DNA from: Nephrocerus scutellatus | Taxonomy: Eukaryota > Arthropoda > Insecta > Diptera > Pipunculidae | Length of the DNA: 64,000 bases | Assembly: GCA_947095585.1 (NCBI GenBank) | Contig: OX352765.1 | Coordinates: forward strand, 75,685,976-75,749,975 | Reading direction: 5' to 3' | Shown here: positions 35,961 through 48,162 of the stretch, piece after piece | How the letters are laid out: every line of letters starts with the position of its first letter | How positions within the stretch are numbered: the stretch's first letter is position 1 | Made by a program: the position numbers and the translations under genes | Notes under the pieces: generated by a model | Told to the model about the DNA's origin: nothing | Databases searched by the model: none | What the model saw: the letters and a program-made list of their open reading frames with translations, nothing else

Positions 35961-36165
35961 TGTGGGGGCCGTGGCTCAGTGGATAACTGCATGGCTGCTG
36001 AGCAGGAGGTTCGTGGTTCGAATCCCAGGAACACCAAAAAGTCCCACCTCTCGCGAAAGTCTGACAAACGTCCGAGGGTAATAACTTGTCACGGAAAGCT
36101 TCTCAATTCGCCTTTCGGACGAATTTTCTCTGTAGTGGTAGTAGGGGGTCTTCCACTAAAGTGTT
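35961..36165 (+). mobile_element. tRNA-derived SINE copy
   Basis: GTGGGGGCCGTGGCTCAGTG head, A box TGGCTCAGTGG (35972-35982) and B box GGTTCGAATCC (36015-36025). Body TCTCGCGAAAGTCTGACAAA, GTCACGGAAAGCTTCTCAAT and TCGCCTTTCGGACG. The 3' end is shorter than in the 33145 copy. Confidence 0.8.
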
Positions 36166-37689
36166 AACTTTTACATTTTTCAAACTCGCTCTTCTTTGCC
36201 TCATTCTAGCATGTGTAGAACCCAAATGAATGCAAGCCAGGAATAAAACTTCGCAGATTTACTCTTGGAATGTTGTGTAATACAAAAGAGGACGAGAATT
36301 ACCAATTTATAATTGATACTTTTAATGACAGGGCGCGAATCTAATTTCAATCTACCCTCGTATATATTTTTTTATGTAGTTTTAAGGTAGTTATCGTGTT
36401 TTTTAAAAAACAAACATTTTAATTGAATATTTTATAGAATAAATATTGAAAAAATGCATTACTTCCATTCCACTTCCATTCAAAATCTACCTTAGCGCAT
36501 AGCGACGCTTATGCTTCCTTTCACACACATACTGACATCACACAACGAACTACATTTACAATATAAAAGAACTGCCGTTGAAATCAGACTACAGCCACAG
36601 GTGGACCCGAACGAAAAACTATAACTATTCCTATAACAAATAATTTTATACATTAAACAGATATAAACTTGGAAACTATAATTTAAACGAAAATAAACAT
36701 ATATATAGTAAATACAACAACACAACATAAACCGTAGTTAAAGTTTAACATTTGTTTATGTTACAGTTTTAGCAAACTGCAAGAAAACAGTAACAATTAT
36801 TTATCGGTACTTTATAAAAAGAAAAGAAGTAATTTTGGCATAATTGCATAAAAAAAGGAAAGGAAATTTTTTTGAAAAGTACTGATGATTTCCGATTAAG
36901 TATTTGGTATTGACAAATTGTTTTCCTATCTATTTACAATAGAACTATGAATTGTATAACATATTAATTATATTTATAATTACTCTATATCTATAACTAC
37001 ATTAATTGTTACTTTATAAGCTACACTACTACTACTTTATAAGTTACATATCTGTCGCTCCTGTCCCTCTCATTTTTTCACAATGTAATTTAGTCTCCAT
37101 TTCTTCCATCTCTCTACCAGTAAATCTACACAAAGTATAAAATTGTTAAACAACTAATGAACATTTATTGAAATGCAATAGTATCAATAATATATAAGTA
37201 CTCAAAATTACCTAAATAATAATAATAACGGAGATAGTTGAAAATATACACAAATACAAAAAAAATAAAACTTCACGAGAATAACCAACACATTCCAAAT
37301 GTGCAAATGTTATATGATTTATTTATACATCACATAACTACCTAAATAGAGATAATTTTGGCTAAATTTAAGATTTTAACACATACTACATACTAAAATT
37401 TCATTGTTAAACACTGTTTATTGATATTTACTAAATAAAGACAAAAGAATATATTCAGATTGCGATGTTAGTTTTTCTTAAAGCTGTCGCTTTTCTATTC
37501 CTGTAGGACCGTTTAACAAAAATCACTGTCGACTGCCGATGTTCTTTTTTGTGGAGTAGGTGAGGTGAACAATAGTGAGCGGAGCGAGATTGTTCTCGGA
37601 TCAAACTATTATGTACCTACATGCAATACGCTCCACTATAGCGTGCTATTTTGTTAACCGATACACTGATGAACGACGACGACCACGGC
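36166..37689. other. AT-rich intergenic stretch
   Basis: No gene or repeat family recognised. Short minus-strand frames near 36500-36730 are Cys/Tyr-rich and match nothing I know. Confidence 0.45.
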
Positions 37690-40062
37690 AATGAAAACGG
37701 CTAAACGATTTATGAATTTTCTCATGGAACGTACTGTCCAAATATAATGCTGACATAAGGGCCAGGAGATGCAGTGGACGGGGAATCAGAGTATGACATA
37801 TATTACAGCTGTCATGCAAGACATCATGTGCTTGGGGTTGGGTTTCTAATCATCATGAAGAATGAAACCCACCGTTATCGGCTTTGAAGCAATAAATGAA
37901 CGGGTATACACCCTTCGCGTACGGGGCAGATTTAAAAACATAAGCCTCATAAACGATCACGCACCTACAGAGGATTCCCCATATGAAGAAGAAAAAGAAG
38001 AATTCTTTGAATCAGTCGAACGGGAACTCAATTCCTGCCCTGAGTATGATGTAAAAATCATTCTGGGGGATATGAATACTAAAATAGGTAGGGAGCCAGT
38101 ATTCAGGCAGAACATTGGCACACATAGCTCACACGAACACAATAATGACAATGGACAACGAGAGATGGCAGCAACCAGCAAGCAATAATTTGGTCGTTGC
38201 GAGTACAAGGTTTGCGCGTAAAAATGTCCACAAAACCACCTGGTTATCTCCTGATGGAGCCACTCGGAACCAGGTAGACCACGTGTTGATAGACCCTCAC
38301 CACAACCCGAACCGAACGTCGAGTCGAACCACTATCTTGTTGATATGGTGATATGGTTGCATGATCACGAAAGACTGCATCCGCGAATCAGATTCGAGTC
38401 AACACGGCTGTCATTCGCAACGAAGAGCCCAGAAACAACTACGATGAAGCAGTAGGACTGGCCCTAACTGAAGGGTGAGTAAGTCTTGGGGCTGTGATGT
38501 CGGGCGTAGAAGAGAAATGAACACGCCTTAAGAATACAATCGTTAGTACTGCTGACTCCATTTTAAGCAGTAGTCGTAGAGATCGGAACGACTGGTTCGA
38601 TGACGAATGTAGGCTAGCGACTAAACGGAAGAATGTTGCGTACCGAGCAATGCAATAATCTCATAGAACGCGCGTACGCGAAGATGTATATAAAGATCTC
38701 AGAAGATATGGAAAAACAGTTCGACGGCGAAAGAAAGCAGCCTGCGAGAAGAATCTCATCCGTGAACTAGAACAGTACAGAGAGCAAGGACCGCATCAGG
38801 CGCGGAAGTTATACCAAAGAGTCCGCGGTATGACGCAATATAAACCGCGTTGCACATACTGCAAAGAGAAAGAGAGTAATCTGATCGTCGATCTCAAAGG
38901 CATCTTAGAGCGATGGGAAGATCACTTTCATGAGTTGCTAAATGCCCAGCTTACTCAGTAGTTGGAGACTCCACCAATGACGGAAGACCATACTATGCTG
39001 CCTCGGCTGTAAATAATAAGGCCCCGGGATCAGATAGGATCCCAGCGGAACCAGCTTAAATATTAGGCCCCACAATACGACAAGCAATTCATAAACTAAT
39101 AGTGCTAGTATGGGAGGAAGAAGCGATGCCAGAAGACTGGCAAAGAGGCATCCTGTGCCACATACATAAGAAAGGAGATATCATAACATGAAGCAATTAT
39201 CTTGGTATAACGTTGTTGAGTACTCAGTATAAGATTTTCTCCTCTATCAAGACGGGAGAGCTCCATACGCTAAAGTTATCATTGGTCCATACCAGTATGG
39301 CTTCATCCCGGGAAAATCAACAACAACAAACAACAAAAAATGTCTAGAGTTTCATAACTCACTACACCATTTTTATATAGACTTTAAAGCCGCATATGAT
39401 AGCATAGCCAGAGTAGAACTTTATAAAGCCGTGAGAGAATTCAACATCCCAAATAAACTGACACGACTCAGCAATGTTGGTCCGGATCACTATCAAGCCC
39501 AATTAACGGGCTCAGACAAGGAGATGGACTGGCCTGCGTCCTCTTCAATCTAGCGTTGGAGAAAGTGGTCCGAGACTCTGACGTACGTCAATAGGAACAA
39601 TCCTCTATAAGTTCATTCAGATATTGACATCGTTGGTAGAAACCGAAGAGCTGTACAGGAAGCTTTCGAGCATCGAGCGAAATCTGAGGCTGTACATAAA
39701 TGAGAGCTAAATAAAGTGGCTACGTCTTTGAGTAGAAGAACCAACATTGGTCCCTTAATTCAAAAAGTGAAGCGCGAATTTGACGTAGTGCAATCCTTTA
39801 ACCTTACTTACCTTAATCCTGTAGCAGCCGATAACAGGATGGAACCAGAAATACGCGTACGGTTGCTTAAAGCCAACAAAACTTACTAGAGTCTGTCAAG
39901 ACTTTTCAAATATATGAACTTAACCATAACATCCAAGCTGCTGGTATATAAGACAATGGTCATACCAGTACTTACATATGGATCCAAGACTTGGGTGATT
40001 AGCAAAAAGCATTCTGACCTCTTAGCCACGTTCGAGGTGAGCCAAATATGATGATGATGACT
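37690..40062 (+). mobile_element. RTE-type LINE, longest copy, degenerate
   Basis: Apurinic endonuclease at about 37700-38340 (SLINDHAPTEDSPYEEEKEE, DVKIILGDMNTKIGREP, TWLSPDGATRNQVDHVLID). Linker and RT start at 38500-39180, with sequence shared with 15430-16100. RT core remnants include FIPGKSTT-like (39300), DFKAAYDSIARVELYKAVRE (39380) and a damaged palm near 39560-39640. The C-terminal part near 39920-40030 reads LLVYKTMVIPVLTYGS-like. It ends in GAGCCAAATATGATGATGAT at 40040-40062, the RTE-type trinucleotide tail. Confidence 0.88.
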
Positions 40063-40380
40063 TGCACTATTAGTTTATGAAATTCTTGGCGTGCTCTCCA
40101 TTTTTAATAAGCATAGTGTGGTCCTAAGTCATTGGTGGTGCCTCCAATTCCTCAGTTACCTGGCCATTTAGCAACTTGTGAGAGTATTCTACAGATGCAT
40201 TTGAGATCCAAGATGCATTTGAGATCGACGATCAGATTACCCTCATTGTCTTTGCAGTATGTGAAACACAGTGTATAATGATGCATCATACCACGGGCTT
40301 TTCGGTAGAAACTTCTCTTATAATAAGCGGCTTTTTTCCACGTAAACTATTTTTTCAGATCTTCTCAGCTAAACCTTTTG
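40063..40380. other. RTE-derived piece, minus strand, short
   Basis: GCCTCCAATTCCTCAGTTAC, TTTAGCAACTTG and CGACGATCAGATTACCCTCA are reverse complements of 38880-38960 of the RTE copy. A second RTE fragment therefore lies here in opposite orientation, head to the tail of the first. Confidence 0.6.
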
Positions 40381-40620
40381 GATGTGGTGGGGTCGGTTGC
40401 GGTTAATGTTTGTAGGGTGCTAGTGTGGCGATTGTGTTAAGGGGGTTGACGTGGTGGGTGGCTAGATATTGTTTGTATGAGATTGGCTCGAAGATCGTGA
40501 ATTTGATAGATAGTTGTGATATATATGTTGTGGTGGGTATCTTAAGGTGGGGGTAGTGTAGTGGGGACTTTGTGGTGGGTACTATGTAGTGGGGGCAGCC
40601 AGGCAACGCAGGGTATGATG
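40381..40620 (+). mobile_element. Helitron-like G-rich 3' region
   Basis: GTGGGTACTATGTAGTGGGG with CAGCCAGGCAACGCAGGGTA resembles the 3' regions at 42480-42618 and 55980-56170. No CTAG end is retained. Confidence 0.4.
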
Positions 40621-40689
40621 AAAGAAATACCAGCTTATACTTGAACCGGGGAACGTTTTCCTTTTTCACTTCTTTCACCTTCCTCTAAC

Positions 40690-41250
40690 TACGTTCATTC
40701 CTTCCCAACGACCACACGAACGACGAGCTAAGCTCAGCAACCTCGAGCGCGTCGTCGTCTCTCTATAAGTGGCGAAGCCCCACTTCTTTCATAACAGATG
40801 GAGTCTGCAGTACTATTTACAATATTTTTAAGGCGTGTAAATGGACTTACTCTCACTGCATTTAGGTCGAGTCCAATCCCGTGACTGTTGTTTCAGGTGT
40901 CTTTGTTGCGAAGGGCTGCCGTCTTGACTTGAATCGTTTCATGGATGCTGTCTTTCGTGGTGATGCAATTCGCGCTCGTAGCACTCTACCAACAAGATAT
41001 GATCTGAGTCGACTTAGTACCTTTATCATCAGCCCCATCAAATTTGGGTTTTGGCGGCGGTCTATAAACACGTGAATTATCTGGTTGCGATTGGCTCCAT
41101 CATATATTTCTACGCGCAAACCTTGTACTCGCAAGGACCAAATTATTGCTTGCTGCCATTTCTGTGACTCGTTCTCCGATCTACGATCTGTCATTAGTGT
41201 AGTCGGGAAAACTGTGGGTGCCAATGTACAGCCTGAATACTGAGGTTTCT
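40690..41250 (-). mobile_element. RTE endonuclease fragment
   Basis: On the minus strand it reads ANRNQIIHVFIDRRQNPNLM and then SRLRSYLVGRVLRARI. This corresponds to the ATRNQVDHVLID region and downstream part of the 37690-40062 copy. Broken frames. Confidence 0.7.
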
Positions 41251-42221
41251 AATCTTAAATTTTACCCGTGTCGTTCGTTATTGTTTAAAAAAATAACATT
41301 AGGTTTAATTTTTTAGCTAGCTTGAAAGCCCACCCAGAGCACGTGATGTCTTGCATTAAAGCTAAAAGATATATCTTTTTTTATATATTTTGTAAGACAC
41401 CATGGGCCGCCTATCGTATCTCCTGGATTGTTGTTATACCAGCTTTACATTTGGACGAGGTATCGGCTAGCTCATGAGCAGCTTTTCTAAATTGTTAAGT
41501 CGTTTTCGTTGCTGTGTTCGTTGTCGAAGATCAGTGGTTCCGAAGTTTATTTGGGGTTTTTACAGTCAAAATAATGTACTTTTGAGACACCTAGAATTGA
41601 CTGACTTTTTCAAACCGTTGAGTTATTAAAAAAGATGCAGAAAGCTAGACAAATAAAAATTGCCGGCTAGCCATAAGCAGATATATTATAAATATGTATA
41701 ACGAAAAACCATGCTTTATGGCCACACTGACATATATACACATATACATAGTTTTATACAAATTAACGTCTGCCAGCAGCAAATCAACGGGACAAAAGCT
41801 ACAATATTTTTGTTAACAGGCTATGAAACTGTTTAGCTTATCTTTTTGATGATAATAAAAAATCCAGTGAATACCCTTTGTTAATTCTTTGGCAGTGAAA
41901 CAGTACAGACACACATATTACATACATAGGCATCGACAGGCCTAAGGGACGACGAGTGCCTGTTGGTTTTTTTATAATAAAAATTATTCCAATGCTACGA
42001 CAGATTACGCAATTTACGCAGAAATTATTTTTGGATTAAGATAACTACACAAGAATTTCTGTTATTCCGTCCATCATCAACAATGTAATATTATCCTGTC
42101 AATGTAGTTGCTTTTGGAATTTCGTATTTTCCGGCTACATTGACATAGAACGTAGACTATCACGGCAACAAAAACAGTCTTATGCATTCGAAAAGATTTC
42201 TCAGAAAACTGCTACTGCTGA
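41251..42221. other. Unassigned intergenic stretch
   Basis: No gene or clear repeat is recognised. Confidence 0.4.
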
Positions 42222-42618
42222 TCTATATATATAAAAGTGAAACTTTGTGTGTACATATGTATGTATTTATGTATGTCCGGTATGAACTGCCAAACCCTTC
42301 AACCGATCGCGTTCTAACTTTGCATATGGGTTTTCTACCATAATAGGCACTTAATAGGCATATTTTGAAAGTGGTCAGACTCCTTGGTCAACGGGTTACC
42401 ATACGAATTTTTTTTATTGTTTTTACAAATTGCATGTTTTTATGAACCAATCGTGTTAAAACTTATTCAGTGGGTGGGGGTGGTCTGTGAGTGGGTGGTC
42501 ATCTGAGGTCAGAGGTCCGTGGGCTGGGGGTCAGATGGCGGTGGGTCAGTGGGCGGGTGTTAACTTGGTGGGGGTCAGTGGGATGGGGCAGCCGGGAAAT
42601 GCCGGGTATTTCCGCTAG
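42222..42618 (+). mobile_element. Short Helitron-like element (397 bp)
   Basis: Begins TCTATATATATAAAAGTGAA, has (GTAT)n and CAACCGATCGCG early on, a G-rich (GGGTGGTCxGTGGG) 3' half, and ends CCGGGAAATGCCGGGTATTT with CCGCTAG at 42618. The GCCGGG palindromic pair before CTAG is the terminal hairpin. Confidence 0.7.
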
Positions 42619-42990
42619 TACTCTATAAAAGAATAAAGTTGACAAAACATCTATGCAATAGATGCGTTGGATAAAAATACCTTAAAAAATCAGAGTATAA
42701 CATTTATTACAGCTGTCATACAAGTATTTTATAGAAAGGTGGGTTTTTTATTTTACAAATTAATGGAAGCCACTCTTATACGTTTTAAAGTAATAAATAA
42801 ACAGCTGTGCAAAAAATTTCTTCGAAAATTAGACATATAAACGATCTCTTGAGCGTAAGGAGGAGTCCCCAGAGAATGATAAAAAAAGAGTTGAATTAGT
42901 TGAATGGGAAATCCATCCCTACCTTTAGTAAGATGTAAAATATTATGATAATTCTGGTGGTACATTCACGATATCTGAGAAGTGACGTGA
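42619..42990. other. Unassigned stretch
   Basis: No gene or repeat family recognised. Confidence 0.35.
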
Positions 42991-43390
42991 AGATTGTTTG
43001 CTAACAGGCATTCATTCGACCAATTCTTAGGTACGCGTGTCCAATATGGTGAAACATCAACCCATCGTATATGGAAAAACGTCGTACCTTTGTGAGGAAA
43101 TGTCTTAGAGCATTTATGCCTATGGACAGGAGCGAACAGTATAGGCAGAAGTATTAAGAATTGACAATGTCATTCTTTATGTTTACTAGGATTACGCTTG
43201 GTCAGCTCTGGAGATACTGTCGTAGCGTGCCGGAAAGAGAAAGTATAGACAGAAGGCCATTCAATAAAAAACTATACTGGTGGCTGGACTGGAGAGTGGC
43301 CGACACTTAGCCCTAATGAGAGGCATTTGTGGGACAGGTATCTTTATGAGTTGCCTTCAAAGACAGACATGACTGCATGCATGCATTTTT
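42991..43390 (+). mobile_element. LINE C-terminal fragment
   Basis: The frame reads AFIRPILRYACPIW, a stop, then NINPSYMEKRRTFVRKCLRA and FMPMDRSEQYRQK. This is the region after the RT in jockey/I-type LINEs (RPILTYACPIW type). Confidence 0.6.
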
Positions 43391-43550
43391 GACGAATTTA
43401 TTTGTTGGTAGTTTAATTTAGCATAAATTTTTTTTATATGATATTGTAGAAGATTTTTTAATTTTTTTTTTTAGACTAGTAAGTTATAGAAGTTGTATAC
43501 AGCAAAAAAAATATGTTTGTTGTTAGATTTAAGGAAATATTATCTTTTAT
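43391..43550. other. AT-rich spacer
   Basis: Nothing recognised. Confidence 0.4.
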
Positions 43551-44102
43551 AGGAATTAGTGAAATCCCACTTAGGTTCATTTACTTGTTAATACAGTAAG
43601 TTATTTATTTATTACTAACAACAATTGTTAAGCATCAGTGATAAAATAGTGAGGCATGACGTGACGAATATGATAAATTATGTCTTTAGGGATTTTCACG
43701 TTTTTAAATTCTCTATATTAAGTTCGCGTGCCCGTGGCTGGTGGACTGGCTGGCTGGCTGGCATGTGCATCTCCCATCTTTCTTTTAAAATTTCCCGATT
43801 TTCTACGCATGTGTATATCGAATATATAGAATATAGGAATTAGTGAAATCCCACTTAGGTTCATTTACTTGTTAATACAGTAAGTTATTTATTTATTACT
43901 AACAACAATTGTTAAGCATCAGTGATAAAATAGTGAGGCATGACGTGACGAATATGATAAATTATGTCTTTAGGGATTTTCACGTTTTTAAATTCTCTAT
44001 ATTAAGTTCGCGTGCCCGTGGCTGGTGGACTGGCTGGCTGGCTGGCATGTGCATCTCCCATCTTTCTTTTAAAATTTCCCGATTTTCTACGCATGTGTAT
44101 AT
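43551..44102. repeat. 284-bp direct tandem duplication
   Basis: The segment starting AGGAATTAGTGAAATCCCAC at 43551 recurs at 43835 and stays the same through CTACGCATGTGTATAT (ending about 43817 and 44101). The two copies encode the same 65-residue frame with no visible difference. The unit includes the start of a family A repeat. Confidence 0.9.
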
Positions 44103-44560
44103 CCGACGGACAACAATTTTTGTAAAAATTTGGAAGTGATCTGGCTCCGGGGTCGGGTGTCCCCCATACAAATTTTATATAAAAAAAAGTACCCGATAAT
44201 TAGACACCGGTGTCGCATGGCCCCATTAACATTTTAAAAAATGTACCCGTTCTTTTTTTTCAAATTTTATAAACACATGTTTAATCCTTTGTAAAAATTT
44301 GGAAGTGGCCCCAGGGCCGAGAGGTTTCCATATAAATTTTTAAAAATTACCGATTTTCTTTGAATTTTATGAATTTTATACACATGTGTATATCCGATGG
44401 AAACACTTTTTGTAAAAAATTAGGAGTGATCGGGATAAGGGGCTCCCAAAAATTATTTAAAAAATGCTACCCGATTTTATTCAAACTTTGCACATTGTGT
44501 ATCAATTAGAGAATTTACACGAAATATTTAAATTTTTATGGGTTGTTTTTTTTTGACTCG
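43703..44560. repeat. Family A repeat, several units
   Basis: From TTAAATTCTCTATATTAAGT, GCCCGTGGCTGG and GGCTGGCTGG, through units with GTGTATATCCGAY, CAxCACTTTTTGTAAAAA and TTTGGAAGTGATCxGG, to TTAGAGAATTTACACGAAAT and ATGGGTTGTTTTTTT. It overlaps the 284-bp duplication. Confidence 0.75.
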
Positions 44561-44619
44561 GTGGTGTTGGAATAGAGTTATTTATGAAAATGTGAATTAG
44601 GGTGTTGGTGCATATCGTT

Positions 44620-45371
44620 GTTATCACGCCTAAGCCACTGGACATATTAAAGCCAAATTCACACCGCATTTTTGATTAGTTCTTCTGAATGTTTATATAT
44701 TTATTATTTATTTCTTTATCCAAGTAGGTGGCGCGTTAGTCGAGATATTTTCGAAAATGTCATTTTGGATATATATATAACCTAATCACGTCTAAGCTAC
44801 TGGACGTATCGAAGCCATATTCACACCAAAAGTTCGTTTGGTGTTCCGATAAGTTAATGTTTATTTTGGATCCGGCAGGTGGCGCTGGTAACGTCATCAC
44901 ACCTAAAGCGCTGGACCTATCGAAGCCATATTCACATCATATGTTCGTTTCATGTCCATATAAGTACGCCTTTTTTAGACTTGATAGATGGCGCTGGATT
45001 GAATATATGTGTAAGAGAATCACACCTAAAACACTGGTCATATTTACACCATATATTCGGTTGGATGATTCCTAATGTTAATCTCTTTTTTGACTCCAAT
45101 AGGTGGCGATAAAGTCCAGCTGTTTGTATTTCGCTGTGTGTTTCTAATGTATAAAAACGTCCGTAACAAAGCCATATTTACACCATTTGTTCGTTTGGTA
45201 CTACGATAAGCTTATGTTTTTTTGGACACAGTAGGTGGCGCTGAAATCGAGACATCTTCTTTTTTAAGCCACTGGGCGTATCGAATACGCATATTCACAC
45301 CTTAAGTTCGTTTCGTGCTCCGATAAGTTTACCTTTTTTTTTGGATCCGGTATATTGCGTTGCGTTGCGTC
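44620..45371. repeat. Degenerate tandem repeat, unit about 110-140 bp
   Basis: About six units, each with CACxCCTAARCxACTGGxC, ATCGAAGCCATATTCACACC, GTTCGTTTxGTGxTCCGATA and AGGTGGCGCTG. It is followed by a Helitron-like end, so it is probably internal to such an element. Confidence 0.75.
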
Positions 45372-45506
45372 GAGATATATATAAAAAAAAGTGCATTTAT
45401 GTTTGTCTGTAACGAGCTCAATTTCGAGCTCGGCATTTGATGGGTCTCGGTGGGGTTTTTTGTGGAGTGGGGTGGGTCAGCATGTCGCGGGTAGCACACC
45501 AGCTAG
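45372..45506 (+). mobile_element. Helitron-like terminus
   Basis: GAGATATATATAAAAAAAAG, then TTTGTCTGTAACGAGCTC, a G-rich stretch, GTCGCGGGTAGCACACCAG and CTAG at 45503-45506. Confidence 0.5.
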
Positions 45507-46393
45507 TAATATATATAATGGAGGCCAAGTTTTAAGCATGGAGATCATCATCATAAATTATACACTACGACTGGGACTCATGTCTAGCTTCTGAGAAAAA
45601 TCTCACGACTTCGAGCCGATATCATACATAGAGGTAATTGACAATAAATTTTTGTATTTAACGACGGAAAAAATGTCGCTTTTTGTAAAAGATCTGTTAA
45701 GCTGTAGTATTTGTTTATGTCTTCATAGAACTTTTTATTTCTTTCTTATTATTTAGTAAATTGGCTTTCCTACTAAGAAACATTCAAATATATTTAGATA
45801 CATATTATTATACTCAAACTGTAAATAAAACTGAAACAAAATAGATGAGGCGAATGAATTAAGCCGAGCAGAAATAAAATAAACATAAACCGTCTTTACT
45901 ACTAAACTTCTTAGCCAAGCATGTAATGCTTGTTTGAGTTATAGTTTAACGGGCTTTCGCTACATAAGCAATAAATAACTATGTGTATATAATTATAGCC
46001 ACGATTCATTAAATACACTAAATTAAATTTAATAACATCAATCAAGAAAGTTTGTTGAAGAATTACTTTGAACTGCGAGTATGAAGAACTGTCGATAGTA
46101 AAATTTTCCTACCCAAAGTTACTCCTCCTTCAATATGTAAGCACGCTTCTCAAATGCTTTGGCTGTCTAAACAGTCTACATCGTAACATCACATTATCAC
46201 ATCAGTATGTTGATGAAGCAATTTTCTCAGTTTTCCAGGATGTCTTATAGCGAGCAATTTTCGCTAATTGCTTTTATATTGGCTGTAGGCGGTGAATTAA
46301 TAAAGTTCTTCACTCATGATATGTAAGCGATTTTAAGGATATTCGGTTATAAAAAAAATTGTATGTTAAACTTACTTTTTTTAAAGCAGGTAA
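45507..46393. other. AT-rich unassigned stretch
   Basis: No feature recognised. Confidence 0.45.
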
Positions 46394-46755
46394 TCAATAT
46401 ATATAAAATAGAGAATTTATTTGTATATATATATTTGTGCCTAACTAACTCTGGAACGCCTTGACCAATTTCAAACAAAATTGGTATACATATTAGTTAC
46501 TATTTGGAAACAAATATAGGTGGTGGGGGGTAGCACGTTTTTTGGCTGGGAGAGGCGGCTGCCAACCCTACCACCTGTTACAACCCAACCCATGGCATTT
46601 GATTGGTGTATTCGTGTCGGGCCCACAGTTTTTGGTATCGCTGTGATGAATAGTGCTGGTAGTACACTCCTATGGGTGAGTTATGTATCCCCGCGGGTGG
46701 TTGGGCGATCGATATTAGTGTCGATTTTATATTTTTCGGGGTCGCCGAGTTGAAC

Positions 46756-47878
46756 CGGGTGACTGATACGAAGTGTTACCAACTTCAGACTGTCATTGCT
46801 GTCAAACCAGTGATGACAGAGCGCTCAAATTTACACTAATGACAGTTCATTCCATTGTTTACAAGCCTACAAAAGCATTTTAGTGGAAAATATTCAGAAA
46901 AAAAAATTATCCGCAATGGAATTCAAGCGTAATAGTGTGATTGCTCTATTTTTGGCTGGAAAACCACAGCCGCAGATTGTTAACCAGTTAAAACATCTGC
47001 ATGTGAATAAAATGTTTGTGTATCGCACCATAAATCGTTATAACGATACTGGCAGCATTCCAAAACGCCATGGTGGTGGGCCGAAACGCACTGCAACATC
47101 GCCGGATATCATTCGGAAGGTGAAGGCCAAATTAGCTCGGAATCCGCGCCGTAGTGACATAAAAATGGCTCGTGAGGCGAATATTTCGCTCGAACGGATA
47201 CAGTACATATTGAAATCATCTTGGACTTAAGGCCTTGAAATTCCAAAAAAACGCATGGTCTCACCGATGCTCAAAATAAAGTTAGAGTGGAAAGAACAAA
47301 GGAGTTGTTACGATTGCACGAAAGTGGCAATTTGCCGAATTTGGTTTTCTCCTATGAGACACCGTTCGTTATTGAACAAGCAAAATGACCGGATTTACTT
47401 GCCCGGCCGTTCTACTGAAAATTTGGACCAACAGATTGCCACTCGAAACCAAGTGCCGCCGATGGTGATGGTTTGGGCCGCCGTAACGGCCGAAAGCCAT
47501 CCACCGCTCGTTTTTTTGGACCGTGGCATCAAGATAAATCTTCAGATTTATCGGGATCATGTGTTGAAGGGCGCGTTGAAGCCTTGGGCACAAAAACATT
47601 TCGGCCGCAGAGCCTTGACATTTCAACAGGACTCGGCGCCGAGTCATAAAGCGCGCGTCAATCAAACAACGTTCCGCGGTTCATTTCCACTGCACAATGG
47701 CCATCAAATTCACCGGATGAAAATCCGCAAGATTTCTCGGTTTGGGATATTTTGAAGAGCAAGGTTGGAACAAAAAAATACCAAAGTGTCGATCATCTCA
47801 AGCAAGCGCTTCGCCGGGAATGGGCCAAAATACCGCAGAGCCACTTTCGTGCTGCATGCAATAGCTTTGTCCAATATT
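46756..47878 (+). mobile_element. Mariner/Tc1-type transposon, 3' truncated
   Basis: The 5' terminus CCGGGTGACTGATACGAAGT with GTTACCAA resembles the terminus at 52853. The transposase starts at about 46883-46916 with MEFKRNSVIALFLAGKPQPQ (helix-turn-helix), then a stop at 47228 and frameshifts, MVMVWAAVTAESHPPLVFLD, TFQQDSAPSHKARVNQ and a C-terminal SVDHLKQALRREWAKIPQSH. It stops at CNSF and runs straight into the minisatellite, so the 3' inverted repeat is lost. The first-Asp motif reads SDET-like only after a frameshift near 47350. Confidence 0.85.
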
Positions 47879-48162
47879 AGTGTCGATTCTATAGTTGGGG
47901 ATGGGGTCGATACCTGAGAGGGATGACCGATATTAGTGTCCATTCAATAGTTCTCGGGGCCACTGAGATTAATAGTGTTGGAAGGACACTGATACGAGTG
48001 AGTTGTCTCCCCGGAGAGGGGAGGATGACCGATATTAGTGTCGATTCCATAGTTTTTGGGATGGCTGAGATGAATAGAATGGTACTCGGCGACCATTTGG
48101 CGACGAATTTGGGGGTGAGGACATTGTCGCCCCTCTTTAAATTGGAAAAGGTAGATTAGCAG

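Noticed and set aside
44620..45371. CRISPR-like array
   Set aside because: Units are degenerate and 110-140 bp with no short identical repeats, and the genome is eukaryotic. It is a minisatellite.
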